DNA from: Panicum virgatum
Taxonomy: Eukaryota > Streptophyta > Magnoliopsida > Poales > Poaceae
Reading direction: 5' to 3'
Length of the DNA stretch: 64,000 bases
Assembly: GCF_016808335.1 (NCBI RefSeq)
Contig: NC_053141.1
Coordinates: forward strand, 3,733,326-3,797,325
Of this stretch, positions 23,501-34,325 are shown piece after piece (the first letter of the stretch is position 1; the number at the start of each line of letters is the position of its first letter). The position numbers and the translations under genes are program-made. The notes below the pieces were generated by a model. It was not told the origin of the DNA, did not search any database, and saw only the letters and a list, made by a program, of their open reading frames with translations.

Positions 23501-23768
23501 ATGGGCTCCGGGGACTGCTCTCTTTATCATTTTCAAGTATTTTGCTGCAGATTCTACTATATCCATGGCAATACAGTCTACATTTTCTTGCTACTGCACG
23601 CTAGCTAGCTGGTGGACGGGGCTGTTGCCAAATAAATGGGCCTCCACCACCTTCTTCTTTGCTTCCTCCTACCTGGGCTGCGATCCTATGAAGAAGGACC
23701 GAGGAGGCCCATCGTGCGTGATTCGAATCGGATTACAAACCATCCAACCAACCGTCATAGGCGTGTGT
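20579..23768. other. Sparse intergenic DNA
   Basis: About 3.2 kb with no ORF that resembles a known family, no RNA gene and no paired transposon ends. It contains (CTTT)n at 22367-22383 and a short (CCCT)n-like run at 23224-23238. Several ORFs of 60-160 codons are present, for example 22958-23443, but none is convincing. Confidence 0.4.
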
Positions 23769-24061
23769 TAAGAGCATCTCCAGGAGACTTTCTAAATTTC
23801 ACCGTCTAAATCATCATTTGGAGAGTCATCTACATAAAAATCGTTTTCTATACATTTTCACTCTCCGACAGCTTTTCTATATCTTGTTTACACTCTAGAA
23901 AGCCATTTTCGTTATCTATCTTTGGCTAGCGAGAAATCTGGAATAGATGATGGCTATATTTGGATAACTACTTAGAGAAGCTTTTGGAGCGTATTTTTCC
24001 ATCAAAATCTCTATTCCTAACAATTGGAATAGATATAGAGTGTCTCTTGGAGTTGTTCTTA
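23769..24061. mobile_element. MITE with imperfect terminal inverted repeats
   Basis: About 293 bp from TAAGAGCATCTCCAGGAGAC to the inverse end GTCTCTTGGAGTTGTTCTTA. It is AT-rich, non-coding and internally partly palindromic. Flanking TTA/TAA triplets suggest a PIF/Tourist-like origin, but the exact TSD is ambiguous. Confidence 0.55.
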
Positions 24062-24081
24062 GCTCTAGATGTTTTGATTAG

Positions 24082-24131
24082 CACCACATCGCGAGGCGAG
24101 ATCGTCTAAGGCAGTGGGGGAGGATACAAAA
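24082..24131 (+). promoter_or_regulatory. snRNA-type promoter: USE-like and TATA-like boxes
   Basis: CACCACATCG at 24082-24091 resembles the plant upstream sequence element (consensus RTCCCACATCG). GATACAAAA at 24123-24130 sits at the TATA position, about 34 bp before the U2 start. The ~31-bp gap between the boxes fits Pol II-type plant snRNA promoters rather than the shorter Pol III spacing. Confidence 0.55.
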
Positions 24132-24157
24132 CAAGGGGCAACGTGGCAGAGCAACTC

Positions 24158-24356
24158 ATACTTTTCTCGGCCTTTTAGCTAAGATCAAGTGTAGTATCTG
24201 TTCTTATCAGTTTAATTAATATCTGATATGTGAGGTCTTGTCCTCACAGTGATATTAAATTTATTTTTTTATGGGGGAGAGCCACTGTTGTAGCTTCCTA
24301 CTCGGCTCTCGAGCGTCGCCCTGGTGTTGCACTGTTGCTTGGGTTAGGCGCACCTC
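24158..24356 (+). ncRNA. U2: U2 snRNA gene or recent pseudogene
   Basis: Begins ATACTTTTCTCGGCC and contains the U2 branch-site recognition segment (GTAGTATCTGTTCTTATCAG), the stem IIa region (TATCTGATATGTG), a U-rich Sm-like site (24260-24275) and the 3' domain GCGTCGCCCTGGTGTTGCAC. Total length of ~196-200 nt matches plant U2. Its product pairs with the intron branch point in the spliceosome. Departures from the usual sequence: an A replaces G in the first stem (CTTTTAGCT), and about 4 nt are inserted in TTTAATTAATATC, between the branch-site region and stem IIa. An snRNA-like promoter is present, so it may be transcribed. It could equally be a decaying copy. Confidence 0.75.
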
Positions 24357-24630
24357 CAACCAAAACAAATTTTGAAATCTGAATTGTGGATCGTTGCCTA
24401 ATGGTATGCTATGGTGATGTCTTTATTTAAGCAACAAATAAAATGCTTATTTAAGAGAGAAAAATAGGAAATATAATTTTGGGTCCAGAGTCTGCATCGT
24501 CCTTGATCTAAAAATGGCTAAAGCATTCTAATGATGACCCATGGGAAAAACAAGTCACTAGCTCATATTTGTGACGTTTGTATTGGCCGGCCCATGGTCT
24601 GGGCCAGCTAGTAAAAAGCCCATCAGAGTG

Positions 24631-26221
24631 TGAGGAACGAGAGTACTCTATCCTGCTTGTGATGAGTGAATTGTCAACCGTGCGGTGTGATCGTGCGCTT
24701 GATCTTTGGATTGCAGGTACACGGGCGTCAAGTGTCGACGGGGAGCTGCCGTAGAGGTGCTGTGGCCGATGGACCGTGCGGTGGACGGCGGTGAAGGGCA
24801 GCCGGGACCGGAGCTCGGACCGGGCGGCAGCTGTGCCGTCCACTCCTGGATCGAGGGCGCAAGCGACGACGGAAGGTGGGTTTCTTGGTTTGCGCCACAA
24901 AACCAAGGAGGCGGACGGCGGTTGAAGACGCCAAGTCGTGGAGGCACGGGCGTCGGTCTCGGGACTGACGGAGGCGACGGGCGTCGATGGCGTCTAGGGC
25001 CTCGCTGCGGGCGAGGAGGTGACGGGTGTCGGGCGGCGTCTAGGGCCGTCAGAAGGCCGAGGCGGGAACGGCATCTAGGGCCACGGCGTGGAGGCGGGAA
25101 TCTTCCCGCGCGTGAGGTTTTGGCGGTTTTCTCAAAACCGGCCACCTACCCGGGTTTCGCGGACCCTTCAAAACCGCGGACCTGATCTTCATCAAGATGG
25201 CGCATCGCGGAGAAGATTTCATTTCGAAGAAAGAACATCGGCCGTCGGATGAGATCGTGTACAGGGGGTGCTGCAGGCCAACCGGTTTGACCGGTCCCTG
25301 GCACCGGTCTGACTGGTCCCGCGGGTATAAATACCCCTTCACTTGTGTTAGGTTAAGTGCGGCTTTTGTATTCTGTTCGTGGACTGCTTGTTCCTCCAGG
25401 CCGCCGCCCCTATGTCTCTCCCCCCATTCTTCTCTTTAGAATAGGGTTTGTTTATGGATTGTTGAGACTTTGTATTGGATTTGATTGGGAAAGGAGGCCC
25501 CATCCTCCTTGTGCCCTCTGGGCTTTTTGAATCAATCCAATCCTCTCGTTTTGTGCCCTTGTGTGATGGATTTTGATTTCGTTTTTGGTGCACATGATTG
25601 CGAGGATTCTACGAGCTCTTTGTTGTGATTCCCGTGCTTCTAATCCTGTCCCAAACCCTCTGGAATCACGAGCTCTTTCGAATTGGATTTCTTGAGTTTT
25701 TGAGAAAACCCCAATCCTTCTTGATCTCCCCTCGAATTCTCAAGATTCTTTGATCTTTAGGACGAGATATCTTGGGGATATGTTCACGGGGTAGGGGTGA
25801 AGCTATCCCCCAAGTTTCATCGATTTTCGTGGTCGTTTGGTCGAGATTCATTGTTTGAATCTAAGTTTTCGGGGGTTTTCTGGGTGCCACCGGTCAGACC
25901 GGTAGAAAAGACCAGTCAGACCGGTCTGCTAGTTTTTGAACAGCCACGACCGGTCAGACCGGTCCAGTACACCGGTCAGACCGGTCCAGGCAGATCAGTT
26001 CTGCAGTTTTCCCGTTTCGCTTCCGATTTGCTTCGTGGTTTCACTCGCTCGTTCGAGGCCTTTTGTGTTGATTTAGCTTTTCCATAGCTATTCCAAACCC
26101 TGGTCAGAACGCTTGAGGGCTTGGGTGATTTACGGGATATAGGCCGACGGTTTGAATTTCGGAAGAAATTTTGACCGGCTCCCATTCACCCCCCCCTTTG
26201 GTCGCCGGCTTCGGTCCCTCA
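24631..26221 (+). repeat. Solo Sirevirus LTR with GAGTG TSD
   Basis: 1591 bp from TGAGGAACGAG to CGGTCCCTCA, flanked by GAGTG at 24626-24630 and 26222-26226. It is homologous to the LTRs at 26233-27951 and 34326-37574 but visibly more divergent. It has a TATA box at 25326-25333 and ACCGGTCAGACCGGT-type motifs at 25888-25990. No internal domain remains. Confidence 0.9.
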
Positions 26222-26232
26222 GAGTGGTGTAC

Positions 26233-27951
26233 TGAGGAATGAGCAGTACTCCCTCTTGGCTGTGATGAGTGAATTGTCAACCGTGCGGTGTGATCGTGTG
26301 CTTGGTCTTTGGTTGCAGGTACACGGGCATCGAGTATCGATGGTGAGCTGCCGTGGAGGTGCTGTGGCCGATGGACCGTGCGGTGGACGGCGGTGAAGGG
26401 CAGCCGGGACCGGAGCTGGGGCCGGGCGGCAGCTGTGGCATCCACTCCTGGATCGAGGGCGCAAGCACCGGTGGATGACGGGTTTCTTGGTTTGCGCCAC
26501 AAAACCAAGCTGGCGGACGGCGGTTGAAGACGCCAAGTCGTGGAGGCACGTGCGTCGGTCTCGGGACTGGCGGAGGTGACGGGCGTCAACGGCGTCTAGG
26601 GCCTCGCTGCGGGCGAGGAGGTGACGGGCGTCGGGCGGCGTCTAGGGCCGTCAAAAGGCCGAAGCGGGAATGGCGTCCAGGGCCACGGCGTGGAGGCGGG
26701 AATCTTCCCGCGCGTGGAGTTTTGGCGGTTTTCACAAAATCGGCCACCTCACCGGGTTTCGCGGACCCCTCAAAACCGCAGATCAGATCTGCATCGACGT
26801 GGCAGCATCGCGGAGAAGGCTTCGAGTCGAAGAAAGAAACTCCGCCGTCGGAAGAGATCTTGTACCCTTTCCGGTTTTACCCCTATGGTCGTTTTAGTGT
26901 ACGAGTCAGGGTGGAGGTCATTTCTGGGAAGGGACCGGTCTAACTGGTCTGTGAGACCGGTCTGACCGGTCGCTCCCGAGATCGTATAAATACATCTCGC
27001 CTGCCCCCTTGGACAGGTGAGCCTCCAAGCCACGAGTCCTTTTTTGTTTTTCCTTGCTCCTCTCTCTGTTCTAGGGTAAGGCCGAGGTCTCCATGGAAAA
27101 CGTGGTCTAGATTATAGCTAGGTCCACAAATTTGAGAGGGTGGATGAATGGGTGGAGGTCTAGCTCTTGTATAGGTGAATTCCTCTGTAAATCACGATTA
27201 ATTTGAATGAAATCGAGGACCCTTTTGAGCAGCTCTCTTGTGTTCCCGTTCATCTTTTGTTCATGGATTGATTTCCTCTCTTTTGGTGGTTTTTGAGATT
27301 AAAGCTTTCTCTTGGTGGGTTTAGGGACTTCGTGATTTGCTTCTCGACCATCTAGTCTAGAGCTAAACCCCCAAGAATCACGAGTCCCTCGGATTGAGGT
27401 TTTTGGAGTTTTTGGAAAACCCTCTTTTACCTCCTTCCCCCACGAAATTCTTGTGATCCTTTGCGTTTTGGGTTGATTCCTTTTGTGGAGAGGTTCGTCT
27501 CTATCCCAGGAACCTCCCTGCAAATTTTGAGACCATTTGGTGATGATTTGAACGAGTAATCTTGAAATCACCTCGAGTTCGCGGGCTGGAATTATATTCT
27601 GAGCAGAAGCGGTCAGACCGATCGCAGCAACCGGTCTGACCGGTCGGTGCAACCGGTCTGACCGGTCTGGAATTTCAAATCCAGCCCTACAGGTCTGACC
27701 GCCCAGAGCAAGCGGTCTGACCGGTCCCTGACTGCTAGATCTGCAGCTTTTCTCGATCGCTTCCGTGCTTTCTCACGCTCGTTCCTAGGGGTGATTTGTG
27801 TTGGTTTAGCTCTTCTATAGCTACTCCACACCTCATCTAGGATTTGAGAGTTTGTGGTGATTTTCGGGATATAGGCCGACGGATCGATTTCGAAAGAAAT
27901 TTTGATCGGCTCCCATTCACCCCCCCTCTGGTCGCCAGTTTCGGTCCCTCA
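26233..27951 (+). repeat. 5' LTR of the Sirevirus
   Basis: 1719 bp, TGAGGAATGAG...CGGTCCCTCA. It carries a cluster of ACCGGTCTGACCGGT-type palindromic motifs upstream of the TATA box (26935-26972) and another near the 3' end (27608-27742). ORFs inside are shadows. Confidence 0.92.
26985..26992 (+). promoter_or_regulatory. TATA box of the Sirevirus 5' LTR
   Basis: TATAAATA just downstream of the palindromic ACCGGT cluster. The same box occurs at 25326 in the solo LTR and at 35071 in the right LTR. Confidence 0.6.
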
Positions 27952-27953
27952 AT

Positions 27954-27965
27954 TGGTATCAGAGC
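27954..27965 (+). other. Primer-binding site of the Sirevirus
   Basis: TGGTATCAGAGC, complementary to initiator tRNA-Met, 2 bp after the LTR end at 27951. Confidence 0.92.
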
Positions 27966-28015
27966 TTGGTTGAAGTTTTCAGTACCTTAACTGGTTCGAA
28001 AACCACTTGGCGACC

Positions 28016-28999
28016 ATGGCGAGTCTTGGTAAGATCCCTGTGTTTTCCGGCGAGGACTATGCTTATTGGAAGGTTCGCATGCGTGCCTTCTTGCAAAGCA
28101 TGGGAGCCAAGGTCTGGGATATCACCAAGAACCAGGTATACGAGGTGCTTGCCGTTCGGACCACTCCTCTTCAGGTGTCCGAGCACGAGGCGAACACCAA
28201 GGCTGTCAATGCCTTATTCGCTGGCGTTTCTCGTGCGGAGTTCTCACGCGTCCAGGGTTTTCAGGAAGCCCACAAAGTCTGGACGTGCCTTGAGAACTAC
28301 CACGAGGGCACACCTCAGGTGAATGCTAGACTATTCGAGTCTCACTGGCGTGAATATGAGAATTTCACACTGGGTCCGGGTGAGAGCATTGGCGACATGT
28401 TCAGTCGGTTTCAATCGATTGTGAATAAAGTCAGTGCGAACAGATCTGCTGATGCCCTTGACTACACAGAGCACGAGAAGGCCCTCAAGTTGGTCTACGC
28501 ACTTGACCGCTCTGTGTAGGATCTCAAGGTGAATACTATCATTGAGTCTGCAGGCTATGAGACTCTGACCGTGAATGAGCTCTTCAGCAAGCTCAAGGCC
28601 ACCGAGGTGGATAACCAGACACGAGCCAAGCTCAATGGTGCCCCTCCTTCCAAGAGCATCGCTCTTGTGACTGGCCCAGGTGGATCGAGCTCTAACGCTA
28701 ACTCTGCTCTTGGCTTTTCTCTTGCCTCTTTGCCTTCTGTTACAGATGAGCAGCTAGAGATGCTGGGCGACGACGACTTGTGCCTCCTCATCAACAAGTT
28801 CTAGCGTGTCTACCACAACAGGCAGAGGAGGAAGAACTCCGGGTGCTACCACTGCGGCGATCCGAACCACTTCGTCGCCAACTGCCCCAATAAGTCCGGC
28901 GGTGGACAGAACAACAACCTCGACTACTACCGCCACCGCGACCGCGACGAGGGAGGCCCCAACAAGGAGCGGCGGCGCCACAAGCACCGCAGTCGTGAC
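28016..28999 (+). pseudogene. gag: Sirevirus gag with zinc knuckle, broken by stops
   Basis: ATG at 28016-28018, about 50 bp after the PBS. The N-terminal copia gag domain reads GEDYAYWKVRMRAFLQSMGA, then EAHKVWTCLENYHEGTPQVN and FSRFQSIVNKVSANRSADAL. A TAG at 28517-28519 follows LDRSV, where Trp is usual. The same frame then reads NTIIESAGYETLTVNELFSK, meets another stop at 28802-28804, and contains a CCHC knuckle (CYHCGDPNHFVANC, 28838-28880) that would bind RNA in the virus-like particle. Further stops lie at about 28998 and 29060. The frame is otherwise collinear with Sirevirus gag. Confidence 0.85.
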
Positions 29000-29123
29000 T
29001 AGGGAGGGCTCTTCGACAAGGAGTCGCTCAAGAAGCGCTTCCAATACAAGGCCAAGAAGTAGGAGAATGCTTTCCTGGCGCAGCTCAGCGATCTCGACAA
29101 GAGCTCCGACACCGACCTCCGAC

Positions 29124-30330
29124 GACGATGACAAGAAGAAGAAGAAGAAGCGGGACAAGGAAGCCACCGGCTTCATCGGCCTTTGCTTGGCGACCGGTCG
29201 GCACAAGAGCTTCTGTACCATGGCGGGTGAGGCCAATGGTGCTCGTGTGTCTCCAGCTGGACATGCTACACCGACGCACAACGACTCTTCTCCTGGATCC
29301 GAGAGTGATTTAGAGGTAAACTCCACTATTGACCTGCTTGATACTGAGGTTAGGGAGTTGTACGCCGCTCTCGACAACCAGAAGAGGCTGCTTAAGGAAG
29401 CAGCTATAGAGCGTAGAAAGCTTAGGGCTGAGCTGGCTTGTGCTAGAGAGAAATCTGGTGAGGATGAGTGTGCTAGCTGCATATCTCACATGAATGATTT
29501 TGTTGCTCTCCGTGCGAAGCATGATGAGAACATCGCGAACTTAGATGTTGCTAAGACTTCGCTTGCTGACGTGTCTCATGAGCTAGCCAAGGCAAAGCAT
29601 GAGCTTGAACTGGTCAAGGACGCTCCCATAGTTAGTGATGTGCTTGAATGTGATGAGTGTCCCATCTTTAAGTCTGATCTAGCCGCTTTGCAATCTAAAT
29701 TTGCTACTGTTGTGTGCGAGCTAGAGGAGATGAAGTCTAGGCCAGGTTTGCTTAGTGTGTGTAAGCTTTGTCCCACGCTTAGGTTAGAGCTAGATGAGAA
29801 GAACACCTTGATTAAGTCTTTGGGGAAGACTAAGGTCGTGGAGTCTAGCGCACCTATTGATTGTCATGTTTGCCCTGGTCTGATTTCTGATTTGGATAAT
29901 CTTGCGGTAGAGAAAGCCAACTTGGAGAATTAGAACACATATTTTAGGGCGATTCTGAGTTGGGTTTCTAGCAGTGAGCCGCAGTTGGGCATGATGATCA
30001 AGCAGTTTAAGCGTGGTGATGGTTTTGGGGTCGGTTACACATACATGAAGTCAGGCTTTGACAAGTTGTATGGTAAGATCGGCAAGGCTACTGGAGTTTC
30101 AAGTGCTCTAAACACTGCTAGCACGAGCACGCAGCCTTCGCTTGTTGACCTCGTGGATGGTGTACTTAAAGAACCATCAAAAGCTCCTCCACAGAAGCAG
30201 GTTTGGGTTCCAAAGCCCAATGAGCTGAGGAATCCCCTCGATACGCTCCCTGCTGCCACAGCCCAGGTTGCCCCGAAGAAGGGGCGCTCCTCCTCGTCCA
30301 AAGGCGAGGCCTCCACCTCCCAAGAGAGAG
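29124..30330 (+). pseudogene. Sirevirus gag C-terminal coiled-coil region
   Basis: After a frameshift at ~29125 the reading moves to the frame beginning DDDDKKKKKKRDKEATGF. About 200 residues follow that are rich in Leu, Glu, Lys and Ala heptads (EVRELYAALDNQKRLLKEAA, DVSHELAKAKHELELVKDAP, ELEEMKSRPG), a predicted coiled coil characteristic of Sirevirus gag. Paired Cys (CDECPIF, CKLCPTL, CHVCPGL) recur at spaced intervals. A TAG at 29931-29933 (after EKANLEN) interrupts it, and the frame continues from FRAILSWVSS to about 30320. The first part of the ORF before 29124 is antisense-like noise. Confidence 0.75.
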
Positions 30331-30804
30331 GTGAGCTACCACTGTGATTTCTGTGACAGAGATGGTCACTTGGAGGAGTTTTGCTTCAGGAGGAAGCGGG
30401 CTATGAGGCGTGAGCAGGAGAGACGCAACTCGGACATGTACTATACTCGGGTGCATGGTCCTCCTCGGCATGGTGGTAGGCAAGATGCTAGGGCGCGCCG
30501 TTTAGGTGGAGGACAGGGAGACGGTGGTGGTTACCGTGCTTCAGCGGGTGGTCGCTTTGCCGGTCGTGCTCCTGGTCGTCCTCAGTACGGCTATGGACCA
30601 CGAGACCGAGGATTTGGAGGAGGTTATGATGCACCACGCTTTCCTCGCGGTGGTGGTCATCAGCCTCGCGTTAGACGGGACGGGGGATACGCTTTTCCTG
30701 ATTTTGCTAACCCTTCTGTAGAGCAAATGGCTCGATACTGGTTTGCTTCACACTTTGCTAACCCCAGTGTTGAGACATTTGCTCACCCTTTGTCTCACTA
30801 CTGA
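30300..30804 (+). pseudogene. Sirevirus gag end with second zinc finger and Gly/Arg-rich tail
   Basis: Shifted one frame from the preceding piece. It begins near PPPPKREVSYHCDFCDRDGH and contains a second Cys-His cluster (CDFCDRDGHLEEFC) followed by the basic RRKRAMRREQERR. A Gly/Arg/Tyr-rich tail (GGGYRASAGGRFAG, DRGFGGGYDAPRF) follows, resembling RGG RNA-binding regions. It ends with two copies of FANPSVE about 18 residues apart, and a stop at 30802-30804. The upstream Met of the open frame is in a region read differently by the real gene, so this start is approximate. Confidence 0.7.
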
Positions 30805-31085
30805 TGTGCAGGTTGGAGGCTTGGAGAACAGGTGGATCATGGACTCCGGTTGTTCGCACCATATGACCGGGAATGACAAATGGTTCTCCAGCCTCACCCC
30901 AACGCGCCACAAAGAATACATCATATTTGGGGATAATGGTAAGGGCAAGGTACGTGGTGTTGGCGCTGTTAGAGTTTCTGATCGCTCCACCCTGAGAGAG
31001 GTTGCTTTGGTTTCGAATCTTGGCTTTAATTTGCTTTCGATTTCGTAACTTCTTGAGGATGGGTTTGAAGTTTGTTCTCGTGTTG
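30800..31085 (+). pseudogene. Sirevirus protease region
   Basis: Frame 2. NRWIMDSGCSHHMTGNDKWF contains the copia protease active site (Asp-Ser-Gly), followed by FGDNGKGKVRGVG and VSNLGFNLLSIS. A TAA at 31046-31048 stands where Gln is usual. The frame continues as [12 protein letters not shown] into the deletion joint at about 31085. The gag-to-pol junction just upstream needs a frame change near 30800. Confidence 0.8.
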
Positions 31086-31108
31086 ATGTTGAGTCTACCA
31101 CGCGTGCT

Positions 31109-32083
31109 GTGGACCCAGTCGCCTCTGCCATGAGCTCGGACAATGATGACGGCCCCGACCCGACTACATCCAATTTCCGGAGGCCGATCGAGCAAGTGAC
31201 TCAGCCTTTCCCAGCTGCACATGAGGAGACACCAGCTTTGGTTGAGGAGGAGGCGACTTTGACAAGGGAAGCACCGCGACACATTCAGCATCGTCACCCA
31301 CCTCAACAGATGCTAGGTGACCTCAACGAGCGAGTCACACGGTCCAAGGTAATAAGTATCACTGGCTTTGCTCATTCAGCATTTGTTGCCTCTTTTGAGC
31401 CCAAAGATGTTGGACACGCTCTTTCTGACTCCAATTGGGTCAATGCCATGCATGAGGAACTTGAAAATTTTGAAAGGAATCAGGTTTGGGTTTTGGTTGA
31501 GCCTCCGCCTGCTTGTAATCCCATTGGAACCAAATGGGTTTTCAAGAACAAGCAAGGTGAAGATGGGTTGGTAGTGTGGAACAAGGCTCGGCTTGTAGCT
31601 CAGGGTTTTTGCCAAAAAGAGGGTATTGATTATGAGGAAACTTTTGCCCCGGTAGCACGCTTAGAGGCGATTCGAATCTTTCTTTCATTTGCTGCTTCCA
31701 AGGGTTTTAAAGTTTTCCAAATAGATGTGAAATCTGCCTTCTTGAATGGTTTTATTGAAGAGGAAGTTTATGTGAAACAACCCCCTGGTTTTGAAAATCC
31801 CAAGTTTCCAAACCGAGTTTACAAACTCCAGAAAGCTCTTTACGGTTTGAAACAGGCGCCTAGAGCTTGGTACGATAGGCTTAAAAACTTCTTGCTTGCT
31901 CAAGGTTTTAAAATGGGATGTGTTGATAAAACTTTATTCCTCATGCGCTCTGGCCCTGACTTTTTGTTGGTTCAGATATACGTGGATGATATCATCTTTG
32001 GGGGCTCTTCTCACGCTCTTGTTTCCAAGTTTTCTGAGCAGATGTCCAGGGAGTTCGAGATGAGCATGATGGGTGAGCTGTAG
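31109..32083 (+). pseudogene. Sirevirus reverse transcriptase (integrase missing upstream)
   Basis: Open for 324 codons in the protease frame. The first ~100 residues are the acidic linker normally found after integrase. Copia RT follows: [72 protein letters not shown], and the catalytic [10 protein letters not shown]. The TAG at 32081-32083 follows MMGEL and interrupts the end of RT. No integrase zinc finger or DDE core is present between 31048 and 31130, although the element's order would put it there. The true start of translation would be the upstream gag-pol, not within this ORF. Confidence 0.88.
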
Positions 32084-32922
32084 TTCTTCCTCGGGCTGCA
32101 GATCAAGCAAACTTCCCAGGGCACATTCATCCATCAAGCCAAGTACACGAGTGACTTGCTACGAAAGTTCGACATGAGTGACTTGTCTCCTCAGCCGACT
32201 CCGATCAGCACATCGACGGCGCTTGATGAGGACTTGGACGGTGAGGCGGTGGACCAGAAGGAGTATAGGAGCATGATCGGCTCTCTCCTGTACCTGAAGG
32301 CGACCCGGCCGGACATTCAGTTCGGTGTCTTCCTCTGTGCGCGGTATCAGGCTTCGCCGCGCACCTCTCACAGGCAAGTGGTGAAACACATCTTCAGGTA
32401 TCTGAAATTCACCCCTGAGTTTGGTCTTTGGTACTCTGCGGATTCTTCTCTGATTTTGGTTGGCTTTTCTGATGCCTATTTCGGTGGGTGTCGGTTGGAT
32501 CGCAAGTCGACATCCGGCACTTGTCAATTTCTTGGTACATCTTTGGTGTCTTGGTCCTCTCGTAAGCAGGCTAGCGTAGCGCTTTCTTCCACAGAAGCTG
32601 AGTATGTTGCCGCTGCTAGCTGTTGCTCCTAGATCCTTTGGATAAAACAGACCTTGCAGGATTATGGATTGAGTTTTGGTAGGGTTCCCATCTTTGTAGA
32701 CAACATGTCCGCCATTAGCATTGCAAGAACCCTGTCCTACACTCCAGAACCAAACACATCGATATCCAGTTCCACTTCCTGCGAGATAACCATGAGAGAG
32801 GCCACATAGACTTGAACCATGTCCCTTCAGAGAGGCAAACTGCAGATATCCTCACCAAACCACTTGAGTGGGACACCTTTGCTCACTTGCGAGGGGAGCT
32901 TGGGGTTTGTTACCCCTTTTGA
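32084..32922 (+). pseudogene. Sirevirus RT end and RNase H
   Basis: Continues the RT frame: FFLGLQIKQTSQGTFIHQ, then RSMIGSLLYLKATRPDIQFG, then RNase H with FSDAYFGG (first Asp), STSGTCQFLG, and SSTEAEYVAAA (Glu). A TAG follows at 32630-32632 where Gln is usual. The last part has the third Asp (FVDNMSAI), then a frameshift near 32725. The remaining frame runs to a TGA at 32920-32922, the normal end of pol. RNase H would remove RNA from the RNA-DNA hybrid. Confidence 0.82.
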
Positions 32923-34311
32923 TCGCTGACTTCTCTTTAGTTAGCCTTTTCGTAGGTCTTTGTTTTTGTTTCTCTTCGCTTTCTAGCTTCTGATAGATGC
33001 ATTTGCATTGTACATGTTTGCATTTTGCATTGCTTCACTACACTGGCATTCTTGTATACACTGTTATGATCCTCTAGTGCTTGCTAGTGTAGTTTCTTAG
33101 ACTTGATCATGTATAGCTTGCTCTTCAGTATATGTCATATTATCTGAATTAAGCTATTTTGATTTGAAAATCTGAAAACATGATCACCCTGTCTTGGCTA
33201 CTGGCATGTTAGGTTGTATTGATATGCTTTACTATCTTATTCATGCTAGTGTGGCCTTTAATCTTGGACATGAGCTAAAATTGTTAAAATTGTTTAATAT
33301 ATGTCTGAAATGGATTGAAAAGTTCCAGGTGGGATTGCTTGTCGCACTGATAGAGCTTTCGGGACGGCTCACATAGCACTAGTGAGAACCCAGGCAAGGC
33401 TGTGCATGACTGAATTGAGTGCCTTAAGCTTCTGACTGCCTTTGGCATAGGCTTGGCCTCGCTGGTAAGTAAAGCATGACAAGTTTTCAACCCCTGGCAG
33501 AATCACTTGCTTGATATAACCTGTTAACTTTTCGTTCAAATGCAAGTTTTGAGTTGCAAAATTGATTCATGATCAAATATGTTGGCTGCTTTGGATCACC
33601 ATGTATGAGTTTGGCTAGCACTTCTTTCTTTCTCCTACTTGCTGTTGCTAGATCATGGGTGATGCTTTTATTTTTGCTGAACTGAACTTGCTAGCTCTGG
33701 ACTTGATTGATATACCCTGTTGAGCTAGATTCAGTTCCTGTTTATGAAGCACACATGCCTGTCACTAGATGATCATATCTTTGTATGCCTGAATGTTTCA
33801 CTTACACCATCTGCACGGCATTCATTGCACAACATAATTTCAGGGGGAGGTTTAGGCATTTTTTAGGCTTGATGTGTGCATGTGCCAACAAGGGGGAGAA
33901 TTTTTGGGAGAGAAGTGATCGAACAAAGGGGAGACTTGTTTGATTTTTGAAAAACTTGTTGCGCACAGGGCTTTGAGAGTGCATCATTTTGGGAGAGTTG
34001 CACTTGTGAGAGGGAAAGGCTTTGCATGGGGAGTGTCTGCTTTGTTTTGGCTCCTGATCTTTCCTCGCCTTCCCTCTGCTTCTTGCATGACTGCATCGAG
34101 CATTACCTCTGTCTTTGAGGAGTCATGTTTTGGCTTTTGATTGATTGCGTCGAGCCGTTGCCCTTGTCTTAGGGAATCGATCTTTGCTTGAGTAAGTGAC
34201 TGTTCTTGCCTTTCGGAGCTTTTTTGTCACTTGCTTGAGTTCTTCACATTCTTCGTGCCATTTTTTACTTTAAACTTCTCTGGTTACAGGTGGTGTGTTG
34301 ACAATGCACTC
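32923..34311 (+). other. Sirevirus 3' non-coding region
   Basis: About 1.4 kb between pol and the 3' LTR. It is T-rich with no convincing ORF or envelope-like gene. PPT-like purine runs (CAGGGGGAGG at 33842, CAAGGGGGAGAA at 33889) precede the one at the LTR border. Multiple PPT-like runs upstream of the 3' LTR are known in Sireviruses. Confidence 0.55.
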
Positions 34312-34325
34312 ATCAAGGGGGAGAT
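34312..34325 (+). other. Polypurine tract at the 3' LTR
   Basis: CAAGGGGGAGAT immediately before the LTR start TGAGGAATGAG. Confidence 0.75.

Noticed and set aside
24706..25185. ORFs in the solo LTR and its relatives (also 26524-26943, 34617-35051)
   Set aside because: They fall in the U3 part of repeated LTRs, and the same region is read in different frames in each copy.
28806..29123. N-terminal part of the 375-codon ORF at 28806-29933
   Set aside because: The real gag frame here is frame 2 with the zinc knuckle. The Thr/Arg/Ser-rich reading is an off-frame shadow before the true frameshift.
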